Positions 17,060-27,400 of a stretch of DNA of 64,000 nt are shown one piece after another. The notes beneath the pieces were generated by a model. The model was not told the origin of the DNA, made no database searches, and saw only the letters and a program-made list of their open reading frames with translations. The stretch comes from Sphingobacterium psychroaquaticum (GTDB lineage Bacteria > Bacteroidota > Bacteroidia > Sphingobacteriales > Sphingobacteriaceae), in NCBI RefSeq assembly GCF_900177625.1, contig NZ_FXAU01000002.1, forward strand, positions 581,707-645,706, given 5' to 3'. Position numbers and translations under genes: made by a program. The first letter of the stretch is position 1. Every line of letters begins with the position of its first letter.

Positions 17060-18811
17060 TTACTTAATCCACACCGTGAGATTCAGCCGCCCTCCCGGTG
17101 CGGTATCGCCGTTAACATACCAATCTAGAGGATCGTCTTTTTGCATATTATCAGACCACTTAAATTCAATGTTATAATTCTTTTTCGGCAGCCCCAAAAT
17201 GCTATTAGGTATTTTTATAAGCACAGCATTATCGGATATTTCGAAAGATACCTTACCAATATCTTGCCATGCTCCTTGATTAAACCGTTGTATACGTTCG
17301 CCTTGAATCACGCGAAAGTCATAGCCGTACCAGCCAGAACGATAGTTTTCATCTGTATTAAGCCAAAGTGTCATCCAATTTTCTTTCGTCCGTTCTGTTA
17401 ACCTATTAGCTGTTTGTACATAAAAGCCTAATTCACTATCCGTCGCTAACAACTTTACATTTTCTAAATCATTTCTGCCCGAACGATTGGTATACATCAC
17501 TTTAGGCTCACTCTGTGCTCCTGGGTGATTTCGATCGATAACATCGCCTACATAATCAACGTAAACAGATTTCACGGTATTCCAAGCGGTTATTGCTGGC
17601 ATCACGGTCGATCTATCAATCGTAATGACGCCATCAGTCCCTTTGTATCGACGGATATTAGAAATCATCTGAAGGTAGTAGTTATCTTTTAATCCGGCTG
17701 TCCAAGAGGGTTCAATATCTCTACTATATTCGGCATTCGCCTGATCTACAAAATGAGCCTGATCTTTATATTGATCTCCACGGCTCCATTTGCCAGCAAT
17801 CCATTCATTCCAGCCGGTAATAAAAACAAAGGGTACATCTTGGCTGATTGCGAAATCCCATTGCTCCTGAATATTGTAACCATAGGCGATCTCCTTATCG
17901 GGATTCCCTGGGTTATTATTTCGGAAACTACGTCCCCAATTTCCAGCTTTACCATAAAATGCCGATCCTCCCATAGAGGCATCTAAATTAGGGTGTTGTG
18001 AAGCAGAAACATTGACAATCTCACGCTTTCCTTTGTTGTTGGTGTATACCTTTTGAGGCCTTTGAAACTCGATCCAAGGCCAGCCATCTACTTTCTCTGG
18101 CTCATTAGGCCATTGCGATTCACGGATCGTGAAAAATTTCTCGTAAGTACGGCCTTTTGCCTCTTTAGAGAGACCAATGATTAAAGGCTTCCCATCGAGA
18201 TAATACCAATTGTCTGCCACTCTTTCTGCCGCATTCGGGCTATAAAAAGTATCATAGATTTCCTGCATTGCATCCCCTGATGCGGTATTGGTATAGAAAA
18301 CAATTTTTGGCGCTGGTTTACCCTGCTTCCGGACGGTCATCATTGCCCGCATAAGTTCTTTAACTTGCTTCGGATAAGTTAACCGATTGGTTGCGTCCAA
18401 GACCAAAAAATCTACCTGAGCATCTGCTAGTAGCTGGATATTTTTGAGATGTACCCAATAATCATCTCCTCGATAATAACCATAGATCGGTTCGCCCCAA
18501 AAGTAATATTTCCCCGGCCCAGCAGCCCCTCCACCCCAATTAGGATGATGGAAATCGTGAAATACTTCTGGATAATCTTGGTATATCTTGGTGAGGTCCC
18601 AATTTTTTTCAGATGTTGGAGACCCAGCATCTCCTTGCCACAAAAAATAGAAAATACCGACCTGCTTATTTGCTTTCTTACTCCCAACTTCAGCCTGCTG
18701 TGTTATAACTCGACCTAAGTCATCAACACCACTAAAACTCTGTGCAGCAACACCCTGAATAAACAAAACGGAACCAACAACAAGAAATGATTTACAATAT
18801 TTTAGTATCAT
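17060..18811 (-). CDS. GH71/GH99-like exported glycosidase (paralogue 1)
   Basis: 583 residues from the ATG at 18811 (a GTG one codon earlier is also possible). Signal peptide to about V-A-A-Q-S. The central ~330 residues look like the TIM barrel of GH71/GH99-like proteins: an early Y-F-L-W strand, W-G-E-P-I-Y-G-Y-Y, V-D-F-L-V-L-D-A-T-N, and the late F-I-T-G-W-N-E-W motif. A C-terminal beta sandwich ends in W-Y-V-N-G-D-T-A-P-G-G-R. It is a close paralogue of the gene just upstream (9-bp gap). GH99 and GH71 members cleave alpha-mannan or alpha-1,3-glucan; specificity here is unknown, and its place in a rhamnose locus suggests an internal backbone linkage. Family placement is by motif only. Confidence 0.7.
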   Translation of the reverse strand: MILKYCKSFLVVGSVLFIQGVAAQSFSGVDDLGRVITQQAEVGSKKANKQVGIFYFLWQGDAGSPTSEKNWDLTKIYQDYPEVFHDFHHPNWGGGAAGPGKYYFWGEPIYGYYRGDDYWVHLKNIQLLADAQVDFLVLDATNRLTYPKQVKELMRAMMTVRKQGKPAPKIVFYTNTASGDAMQEIYDTFYSPNAAERVADNWYYLDGKPLIIGLSKEAKGRTYEKFFTIRESQWPNEPEKVDGWPWIEFQRPQKVYTNNKGKREIVNVSASQHPNLDASMGGSAFYGKAGNWGRSFRNNNPGNPDKEIAYGYNIQEQWDFAISQDVPFVFITGWNEWIAGKWSRGDQYKDQAHFVDQANAEYSRDIEPSWTAGLKDNYYLQMISNIRRYKGTDGVITIDRSTVMPAITAWNTVKSVYVDYVGDVIDRNHPGAQSEPKVMYTNRSGRNDLENVKLLATDSELGFYVQTANRLTERTKENWMTLWLNTDENYRSGWYGYDFRVIQGERIQRFNQGAWQDIGKVSFEISDNAVLIKIPNSILGLPKKNYNIEFKWSDNMQKDDPLDWYVNGDTAPGGRLNLTVWIK

Positions 18812-18820
18812 CACATTTAA

Positions 18821-20632
18821 TTAATTGACTTTGTATACAAAATTAAAACGCCCACCTGGCGCGGTATCTCCATTCACATAAAAATCCATGATATTGCCAT
18901 TTTCTTGCATATTATCATTCCACTTAAACTCAAAGTCTAATGCCTCCCCCTTTACGCCAAGCCACTGCTTTGGCAGCGCAATTTCTAATTTATCGTGACG
19001 AACCTGCATCGGAGCCACCCCAACTTCAGCCCATTCCCAACGTCCACCGACATTTTTCTCTACAACAGCCTTGTTTCCTCGGGGATTCTGACGATTAATT
19101 ATATAGTCATAACCATTCCAACCGGTCTCTTTATTTCGATCAATATCGATAAATAACATCATCCAGTTTCTATCCCCCGGGGAAGATAACTTTTCAGCCG
19201 TTTCCACATAAAAAAATAAAGTGTTGGCATCACGAGCTACTTTTGCACCCACGATATCATTTCTTCCTGTTGTATTCTTATAGTACGAGCTATAGCGTCC
19301 GCGATGATCACGATGCATCGTGTTACCTTTGTAATGGGTATAGTAAGGAAGCACATTATCCCATTCACCGACTTTACCCAACTTTATCGTTTTAACTGCG
19401 GAAACCTGATCGCGAGGCTCCATCCCCTTAAACTTGCGCACATTATCAATTAGCTGTAAATAATATACATCCCCCTTATCTCCCCATCCTTTATTGGGTT
19501 CAATATCTCGACTATGTTCCCAATCGTATTGGTCCACAAAAGAAAAAGGATCTCCCGTCCAGCTATGCACGGGAAGCCATTGTCCAGCAGTGTATTCATT
19601 CCACCCCGTGATAAACACCAGTTCTGGATCCAACTCAAAAGCTCGGTTCCACTGTTCTTGAAAATTCCATCCATAGAGGTAGCCATCGACGCGCGGGTCA
19701 AAACCATGTTGTTGACTATAGCTTCGCCCATATGTTCCCGGTAGGTTAAAGGCGCTACAATGGCCATTGGTCGAAGGTCCAGCATTTTGGGCAACACCTA
19801 CGGTAACCTGTTCAAACTTACCTTCGTTATTCCGAACATATCCTTTTTGCGGATAATTTTCCAGCCATCCCCAATGGTCCTTACGAGAAGGCCCGTCGAC
19901 ATAGTCTGGCTGTCCAGGTCGAAAAGTGAAAAATTCTGCAATCTCCTTGTCTACTCCGGTTTTTTCCAAATTATCGGGGTAAGCCATAATACAGGGCTTT
20001 CCTTTCCAGTTAAACCATAGATTCTGATAGCGTCCGGGCTTATATAAATCCTGATATAATTGCCGAAGCGATACCGCAGAATGTGGCACTGGACCAAAAG
20101 GGAGCATGAACGCGATCTTAGGTACTTTTACGCCATCTTTTTGAGCCTGATCCCACGTTTTTAACAATGCTTCATAAGATTCTTGCCATGTTAAGCTTCC
20201 ATTGGTACAGTCAAAAAACACAACATCTACCCCTGCATCGGCAAGCATTTCAGCGTGACGTCGTAGCACCCAGGTATCGGTCGTTTTATAATATCCAAAC
20301 AAGGGTTCCTCCCAGAAAAAGAAACCAGGCTTTTTTGTACCCCAACCACGGTGGTTATAATCCTTCATGGCTTCCGGATTTTTGCGGACTATTTCGGTTA
20401 TATTTTTTACCTGATAAGTCGTATCATCGTTACCCTGATGCCAAGTCCAGTAAAACATAGCCACCACCTTATCCCCCTTCTTTCCTGCAATCTCCTCTTG
20501 TTCAACCGCTTTTCGGCCCAATGCGTCGGTCATTGACCATTGATCACTATTAACCTTAGACACCTGTTGCGCAGATCCTAATTGACACAACAATCCGCCT
20601 GCGATTAAGGATATTAACTTCTTTTTTATCAT
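18821..20632 (-). CDS. GH71/GH99-like exported glycosidase (paralogue 2)
   Basis: 603 residues from the ATG at 20632 (a GTG precedes it). Signal peptide ends near G-S-A-Q-Q. It shares with its downstream neighbour the W-E-E-P-L-F-G-Y-Y segment, V-D-V-V-F-F-D-C-T-N, F-I-T-G-W-N-E-Y and the C-terminal F-Y-V-N-G-D-T-A-P-G-G-R, so the two arose by tandem duplication and then diverged (an N-E-W to N-E-Y change in the conserved box). The predicted fold is a TIM barrel plus a C-terminal beta sandwich. It is expected to be a glycoside hydrolase of the periplasm or surface acting on the same glycan. The catalytic acids are not certain from sequence alone. Confidence 0.7.
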   Translation of the reverse strand: MIKKKLISLIAGGLLCQLGSAQQVSKVNSDQWSMTDALGRKAVEQEEIAGKKGDKVVAMFYWTWHQGNDDTTYQVKNITEIVRKNPEAMKDYNHRGWGTKKPGFFFWEEPLFGYYKTTDTWVLRRHAEMLADAGVDVVFFDCTNGSLTWQESYEALLKTWDQAQKDGVKVPKIAFMLPFGPVPHSAVSLRQLYQDLYKPGRYQNLWFNWKGKPCIMAYPDNLEKTGVDKEIAEFFTFRPGQPDYVDGPSRKDHWGWLENYPQKGYVRNNEGKFEQVTVGVAQNAGPSTNGHCSAFNLPGTYGRSYSQQHGFDPRVDGYLYGWNFQEQWNRAFELDPELVFITGWNEYTAGQWLPVHSWTGDPFSFVDQYDWEHSRDIEPNKGWGDKGDVYYLQLIDNVRKFKGMEPRDQVSAVKTIKLGKVGEWDNVLPYYTHYKGNTMHRDHRGRYSSYYKNTTGRNDIVGAKVARDANTLFFYVETAEKLSSPGDRNWMMLFIDIDRNKETGWNGYDYIINRQNPRGNKAVVEKNVGGRWEWAEVGVAPMQVRHDKLEIALPKQWLGVKGEALDFEFKWNDNMQENGNIMDFYVNGDTAPGGRFNFVYKVN

Positions 20633-20644
20633 CACTATAAATTC

Positions 20645-22141
20645 TTATTTACCGTTGGTGAGTTTTATGTTACTCACTTTTGCATGTCCGTCATTTAAAA
20701 ACTTTATTCGTAAACTCTTCATCGCCCCGTTATACCCTGTAAGGGTTGATAGATCGATCCGGTATTTTTTACGTTCACCATCTGCAGAAAGCGTTTGCTG
20801 GAGGGAAAGAGCAGCTTTTTTCGAGAAAGAAGTTGCTTTGGCCTTATTTTCCGCTTCCACACTAGATGCCCCTTCAGACCAATTTAACCAATCCGTAAAA
20901 TCCGAATTACTGACCGGTTGAATCTCCACCTCAACAAGCACCTGACCATCTGTACTCTTAAAAGTTCCATCAATTTCTAAATGCGAATGTGCCGTAGCAT
21001 TCCAAAAAGTGACAGGGCCAACTAAGGCTGCATTTTTCTTAAATGAAATATCTAAACCACCTTGCAGCGGAAAACCACTGTCTTTAATCTCTCCGTGATA
21101 ATACCAGTTGTTCCGATTTTGTAGAAAAGACCACTCCATAGCACCAGATTGCTGTCCATGTTTTTTGGCGTACCCTCGAATATCATTAAGCGTTCCAAGG
21201 ATAAGAGCCGTTTCATAGGCCCATGTAATATTATAGTCTAGAATTTGTCTTCCTATGGGAGCTACGTGTCCTGTTTGTACGCCCTTCTCTCCACCGAATC
21301 CCTTGTGTGCATCATTGGGATGAAAACCGCCATTAAACGTCAATACTTCCGGTTGAAACACACCTATGCCATATCCCTTTTCGTCTAATAGCGCAACCCA
21401 CTTTTCTGGTGTATAAAAGTGTACCCAAGGCCATCCCTTTTTATCATTTTTATCCACAATAGTCGTTACTGGTTTATCTTCAAAAGGCTTATCTCCAAGG
21501 TACGAGACCAACTTGTACCATTTCCCATTCGTATATACGGCAGGCATTTCCTGAGATCCTGCCATATATTGTGTCTTATCTGATCTATTGTTATGAATCG
21601 TTGCTTTCATATCGATTACATTATCCCTTAATGTATAGAGACATTCAAAGACACACTCGCCTGGGACACCCGTTTTATGCGGCCATTGCATGGGAATACT
21701 TCGCACGAGCATCGCATTTTTCCCTTTGTATTCGAAAGAAATAATTCGAGATCTGTGCCCACCTGCATCGCCCGATTGAATTGGATTCCATCCCAACCCT
21801 TCCCACTCCGGAGTTGGTCTCTCGCCATTGGGGCCAATGTATGGCCAAGGACCACTGTAATAAGACATCTGAATCTGGCGCCCCCAGTCATAACTATTTA
21901 TCATATTCTCACCACCATTGGCTTTATCGCTGAGATACGTAACAGCTCCGCCCAAAGCGAGGTCTATCCCTAACTTTAATCGTCCGTTAGAAATGTAACG
22001 CATCGAAGTATCGGAACTGTACTGCTGTTTTCTGCCTGTATTCATCTTCTCCTTACTGCTTACAGTATTGGAGCAGCAAACGATTAGACATAGAAACAAC
22101 AGCATATAGAGAGATAAAGATTTAGTGGCATTCATTTTCAT
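20645..22141 (-). CDS. Unassigned exported lipoprotein with mutarotase-like and C-terminal sandwich regions
   Basis: 498 residues from the ATG at 22141, which opens a lipoprotein signal (lipobox L-I-V-C at about 19-22); the frame is open back to 22189 but that would overlap susD and has no signal at its start. I do not recognise a named family with confidence. The first ~330 residues have the beta-rich look of a galactose-mutarotase-like or lyase-type sandwich (Y-I-S-N-G-R-L-K-L-G-I-D, W-G-R-Q-I-Q-M-S-Y-Y, G-W-P-W-V-H-F-Y). The last ~120 residues look like a carbohydrate-binding sandwich. It lies between susD and the GH71/99-like pair on one transcript, so a role in binding or cutting the glycan is likely. 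A new glycosidase or lyase family is possible. Confidence 0.75.
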   Translation of the reverse strand: MKMNATKSLSLYMLLFLCLIVCCSNTVSSKEKMNTGRKQQYSSDTSMRYISNGRLKLGIDLALGGAVTYLSDKANGGENMINSYDWGRQIQMSYYSGPWPYIGPNGERPTPEWEGLGWNPIQSGDAGGHRSRIISFEYKGKNAMLVRSIPMQWPHKTGVPGECVFECLYTLRDNVIDMKATIHNNRSDKTQYMAGSQEMPAVYTNGKWYKLVSYLGDKPFEDKPVTTIVDKNDKKGWPWVHFYTPEKWVALLDEKGYGIGVFQPEVLTFNGGFHPNDAHKGFGGEKGVQTGHVAPIGRQILDYNITWAYETALILGTLNDIRGYAKKHGQQSGAMEWSFLQNRNNWYYHGEIKDSGFPLQGGLDISFKKNAALVGPVTFWNATAHSHLEIDGTFKSTDGQVLVEVEIQPVSNSDFTDWLNWSEGASSVEAENKAKATSFSKKAALSLQQTLSADGERKKYRIDLSTLTGYNGAMKSLRIKFLNDGHAKVSNIKLTNGK

Positions 22142-22182
22142 AGCATAAATTGTTAAACAAGTATCAAGCGGACCGCAGCATT

Positions 22183-24459
22183 TTACCATCCTGGATTCTG
22201 CCAGTTCACTCCCGTAAAGGATAACATCTTAGAAACCTCTGATAATTTTATCGGCGATAATAGGTACTTATCGACATTCGTTCCTCTATCTTGGAGTTTA
22301 AAGCGGTTATAGATGTAACTATTCCCATTTTTTGTAATCCGCATTCCGCTTACAAACTTATCCGTTTCGCCAAGTATCTTCCAGCGCCTAACATCAAAGA
22401 AACGATGCTCTTCGAAAGCTAGTTCCACCTGTCTTTCATTACGATATCGGATTTGAAAAACCTCCTTAGAAAGCCCTGTCGGAAGGGCTGGCATACCCGC
22501 TCTTGCACGGATAATATTCACCGCTTCCCGCGCTGAAAGCGCAGCCGCTCCGTTTGCTTTACTCGCAACAGCCGCATCTGCCCCAACAGAATTAGAGGCT
22601 GCTTCGGCAAAGTTTAGATAGAGCTCCGCCAAGCGAAAAATCTTCATTAATCCGTCGCCGTCTACGTTGACGCCCGATTTATAGTTATTAAACTTCCGCA
22701 GGTAATATCCTGTACGTGTAAATCTAGTTTGTGTAATATTAGATGAAATACCACAATTCCCACCGACAAAGGTCTCCACCGCGACAGGCGCCGGAGGAGG
22801 AGTAAAAGATTCGATTTGGAAATTCCGGATCGTAATTTCATATCCTGCTCCACTTGTTAAATCAAAACGTAGGAAATGATTCTGGGGCGCTTGACCACCG
22901 TTGGAGTTTACTCCAAACCCCCACTTCGTAATTGCCGACGACAAGTCGTACTCAAACCTCGTCCATTCACCAGCTTGTTGGATGGTAATATTTTCTCCGG
23001 TAGATACGCCACCCTGAGGCCCCCCAGCTACACAAAAGAAAAACTCCGCGTTGTTCACCGTTTTATTACTCTTATACTCAAAACTTATTACCCGTTTCTG
23101 GCCGGCCGCAATTGCCTTTCCCAAAGTGGTTGTGTGGACCCAAGGATCACTACTTGTCGTAACAAGCTTTACCTCGTTCGTACCGCTAACTGTTACATTA
23201 TTCTTTGTCGCCGCAAAATTTAAGGGATAAAGAGTCTTCTCAATAACTCCAGAAGTCAATGAACGTGGCGAATTATTGTAATAAACACTAGCGTAAAAGC
23301 GCGGATCGCGACCAACATAAGGATTCATCGGATCATATCCGGCAGCGGTATTGATAATCGGTTGTACGTGATCTCCATCCGTATAACCGAGTACCGGCAT
23401 CTCACCCGTCGCCTGCATACCATACGCATCTACTAGTTCCTGCGATGGTCCAAAACCAGCCTTTTCTGCTCCTTCTGTAATAGGCGTCCCCGCAAATTTC
23501 CAAACATTTGTTCGTGCACTGAGGGATTCAAAAATCGTTTCTTTATCCACAGAACGACTTGGATCTGAGCGTAAAATAAAATAATACGCATAGGCATTTT
23601 GTGCAACATCTTCTGGTGGTTTGGTCGTAAACAATTGAAAACCGTGCGTCAAACACTGGTCTAATGCTTCTTTGGTTATCTCCGTTGCGCGCTCCCATGT
23701 ATATTTTGTGCCTCCTGTGCTCCATAAAGGGCTCGCTGCATACAAAGCTGTTTGAGACTTTACCGCATACGCAAATGCACGTGTAATCACCCCTCGTTCG
23801 TTATCATTGATGTTCCACCGAAAGCCAGTGTTGGCCGATCCTCCCTCTGGCAAAGCTAAAGCAGCATCACAATCTGCAATAATAAAGTCCGCACACTCTT
23901 CGAAGGTCGCGCGACGATCTTTAGAAAAGTCGTGATTCACCTCATACGGTGTATTTATGATCGGAACACCTCCGTACTTTTTAATCAGCTGTAAGTAGTA
24001 ATATGCACGCAACACAAGGACTTCACCAATCCATCCATTTTTTTCATCCTCATCAATGTATGCGGTAGCGATATTTGGATCTTTGATACTCGTTAAAAAA
24101 GTATTACACTTCCGTATGCCCTGAAAATAATGCGTCCAGCTGTAACTACCTTCTATTGGATTATTTGTTGCCGAAGTACGGTTATTATACCAGTCGTTCA
24201 CCGCCCCATTCACCCCATCACTAGCATCGTGACCTTCATCCGTAAAGGAAGCCAACGGCGCCCTACTTCCTTGGTAGGTAAATCCCTTTTCGGGAAAAAA
24301 GGAACGACAGGAGTGATAGTAATTTCTTGTTCTTTGATAACTACTGAACATATCTTCTAACGTTAACCGACCATCTGATGGTAAGTCAAGATCGGCGCAC
24401 GACTCCATGCTTAAGAAACATGCGGCCATTATTAAAACTCGAAAAACATTCTTTTTCAT
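22183..24459 (-). CDS. SusD/RagB-family glycan-binding lipoprotein with a carbohydrate-binding-like insertion
   Basis: 758 residues, about 150 longer than its paralogue in the same operon. Lipobox S-M-E-S-C ends at residue 21. SusD features: an N-terminal TPR-like part with L-R-A-Y-Y-Y-L-Q-L-I-K-K-Y-G-G-V-P (150-166), then D-P-R-F-Y-A-S-V-Y-Y (385-394), and the C-terminal V-N-I-I-R-A-R-A-G and R-N-E-R-Q-V-E-L-A-F-E motifs. Residues about 408-555 form an inserted beta-sandwich (I-S-F-E-Y-K-S, G-E-W-T-R-F-E-Y-D-L, R-N-F-Q-I-E-S) resembling CBM4/9-type modules. It pairs with the SusC encoded 13 bp upstream and sits on the cell surface. The insert probably widens or sharpens glycan binding. Confidence 0.9.
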   Translation of the reverse strand: MKKNVFRVLIMAACFLSMESCADLDLPSDGRLTLEDMFSSYQRTRNYYHSCRSFFPEKGFTYQGSRAPLASFTDEGHDASDGVNGAVNDWYNNRTSATNNPIEGSYSWTHYFQGIRKCNTFLTSIKDPNIATAYIDEDEKNGWIGEVLVLRAYYYLQLIKKYGGVPIINTPYEVNHDFSKDRRATFEECADFIIADCDAALALPEGGSANTGFRWNINDNERGVITRAFAYAVKSQTALYAASPLWSTGGTKYTWERATEITKEALDQCLTHGFQLFTTKPPEDVAQNAYAYYFILRSDPSRSVDKETIFESLSARTNVWKFAGTPITEGAEKAGFGPSQELVDAYGMQATGEMPVLGYTDGDHVQPIINTAAGYDPMNPYVGRDPRFYASVYYNNSPRSLTSGVIEKTLYPLNFAATKNNVTVSGTNEVKLVTTSSDPWVHTTTLGKAIAAGQKRVISFEYKSNKTVNNAEFFFCVAGGPQGGVSTGENITIQQAGEWTRFEYDLSSAITKWGFGVNSNGGQAPQNHFLRFDLTSGAGYEITIRNFQIESFTPPPAPVAVETFVGGNCGISSNITQTRFTRTGYYLRKFNNYKSGVNVDGDGLMKIFRLAELYLNFAEAASNSVGADAAVASKANGAAALSAREAVNIIRARAGMPALPTGLSKEVFQIRYRNERQVELAFEEHRFFDVRRWKILGETDKFVSGMRITKNGNSYIYNRFKLQDRGTNVDKYLLSPIKLSEVSKMLSFTGVNWQNPGW

Positions 24460-24472
24460 GATCTATATTTTA

Positions 24473-27400
24473 TTAGAAGTTAGCGCTTAATCCAATGTTA
24501 AAAATTCGATAGGGTTGAAACGTGTTCATACTTCCGATTTCAGGATCTATATATTTTGACTTCATATGACTAACGGTAAACAGATTTTGTACACCCAAAG
24601 CGACGCGAATTCTTTCCGCTTTAATTTTTTGTGCGACAGCAGTAGGAAGACTATAGGCCAACTCCACATTTCTTAAACGGAGATAGGATCTGTTGCTCAC
24701 GAAGAAGTCATTGGAGACGTGATTGGTTGACGGTAATAAAGACAAAGCAGGATAATTAATTTCTTCTCCGGCAGCATAGCGTTCAGGAGTCCAGGACGCC
24801 ATATGTAAATCGGTAAAAATTCCTTTACCTTGATTCTCAAAGGCACCAATACCACTTAAAATCTGTGTGCTGCGAGCAACCCCGTGCAACAAGAAAGAAA
24901 ACTCCCAACTCTTCCATGTCGTGCCACCGGCAATACTATACTCTTGCTGTGGTGCTCTTGTATATCCAATTGGCGCTACATCTTTCTCATTAATAATCTT
25001 ATCCCCATTTAGATCTTGATATTTTAAATCTCCTACACGAGGAGTTCCAAATGAATAAGAAAGACCGGAATTAGTCAACTCCTCTTTCGAGTTAAACATG
25101 CCGTTGCCGTTGGAATAATCAACCAAATATCCCCACTGCTGCCCTAGCGCAAAACCTTGCGAACGGTATGGGTAGGCATAGTCTTCTCCCAACATAGCTT
25201 CGTTTATATTGATGACTTTATTCTTCACCTGCATAAAGTTTCCTTGCAGAAAAACAGAAAGGTTTTGATTGATGTGTTTATTGAACCCTAGTCCAATCTC
25301 AAAGCCCTTATTTTCCATTTCACCGCCATTGAGTTTCGGATAGTAGTTCAAAGGAATCCCTTGATATTCGGGAATCGTAGCACTTGTGTTGATCAACATA
25401 TTGTTCACTTTGTTCGTGAAATAATCGAAGTCCACAGTAAACATATTCAAGAATCCCAAGTTTAGACCTAGGTTAAGCTTTTTGATTTTCTCAGCTTCCA
25501 AAAGCGGATTCCCGCGCGCTAACTCCGAACCATCTGAACGAATATTATCGAGGAATAAAAATCGTGCTCCACCTAACTGATCGCTCCCATTGATACCATA
25601 CGAAGCGCGCAGTTTTAATAGCGTGAGAACCTCGGACTGAAGAAATTCCTCTTTAGAGGCGATCCACGCGGCAGATACCGCCGGAGTAAACGTGTATCGA
25701 TGATCCTTATGGAATTGCTCTGAACCAGAGTATGCCATATCTGCCTTTAAGAAATAACGATCCTTATAGCCATACAATGCTGAAAAACCAAAGTTCTGAC
25801 GCTTGTAAGGTAAGACGCTATTGGAGGAGCCTGACGCCTCTGTTTCTTGTTTCAGATAATAAGTATGTGCACTCGCATCAATGCTATGATCGCCAAAACG
25901 TTTATTGTAATCCAAACGAGCCAACAGGTTCAAATAATAGAAAAAGAGGGATCCCTTATTGTAACTTAGTGGGGTATTTTCAAATGTTTTATACTGCGTA
26001 AAATTAGTAAGACTTGAAAAATCGTCCCCTCGAATCAGACGTTTATAGGATTGATTCGTACCTGTCTCATTACGAACATAGGTTTGGTAAGCCATTCCAC
26101 CGCTAGCGGAAAGACCATCGAGAAGAAAGCCCATATCCATTTTCAAACCCGCTTGAGCCAGGATATTCGTTTCAATAACATTTCGATATCCAGACCGGTT
26201 AAGCATACCATATGCCGTATTATCCATTCCGTCTACCGTTACGACCTGATTGCTTAACTCCGGATCCTCCTCATTAATTGGAGATAACGGACCATACATT
26301 GTCGGTGGTTGGTTAAGGATCTGGCTATAGATCGTCCAGCCCATATTTCCGCCAGCCAGCACTTCACGTTTGACATTACCCGCCAACCGCATATAGCCCG
26401 ATAAGTATTTGTTGAACTTCACATCCATATTTGTACGGAAGTTTCCAATATTCACTTTAGGTGTAGGATCATACTTGCGATCAGGCTCATCAGCAATCTT
26501 AAAAGGTTGCGTCTGGTTAACAAAGCTTAGGTTCGAATAATATCGAAACTTATCTGTACCACCAGAAACATTCACCCCTGCGCGTTGTCTGTTCGCATAA
26601 TCTTTCATAAACTGACTGTACCAATTGTTATTCGGGTAGCCCGCGTTCTCCCCTGATTTAAACAAGTCGATATCCGATTGCGTAAACTGTGAAAACTTAC
26701 CTAATCCGCCACGTTCGCCAGCCTCATTCCGCAATTCTGCGTATTGACCGGAATTTACAAACAAAGGTTTACGTGTAAGTTGTTGCAAAGAGTAGTCGAG
26801 ATAACCTTCCACATCTATTTTCCCATTATGCCCTCGCTTGGTGGTGATCACGATGACGCCCGAAGAACCTTGAATACCATATGCGGAGGTACTAGCTGCG
26901 TCCTTGAGTACTGAAATAGTTTCTATCTCTTTCGGAGAGATAAATTCAATATACTGGGTCGGCGCAACAACACCGTCAATAATAACCAATGGGCTACTAC
27001 CGTTAACCGATGAGCTTCCTCGTATAGTTTTGGAATAGTTTCCATATCCAAAAAAGGTCAATTCAGCAATGTTATTTATCACAGTAAGTCCAGGTAGCCT
27101 TCCCTCATAAGTATCTGAAAGTACATTGGAAGGTGTCTTATCCAAAACTTTCCCCGTAACAGAAGAGACAGCTCCTGTTATAGATTCCTTGCTATACGAC
27201 AGATAGCCGAAATCAACCTCTCCCCCCATGTTATGCGCATCAAATTGAAGAGTAAAATCTTTCTGATTTATAAACTGTTCCGGAGCAATACGTGCATTCA
27301 GGTAACCATCCGCAGTCAGGAGCACATGTCCCTTCAAATATTCGGTTGGAAACTCAAATGTACCTTCCCGGGTGGTTACCGTTTCGTACGTACCATCCTG

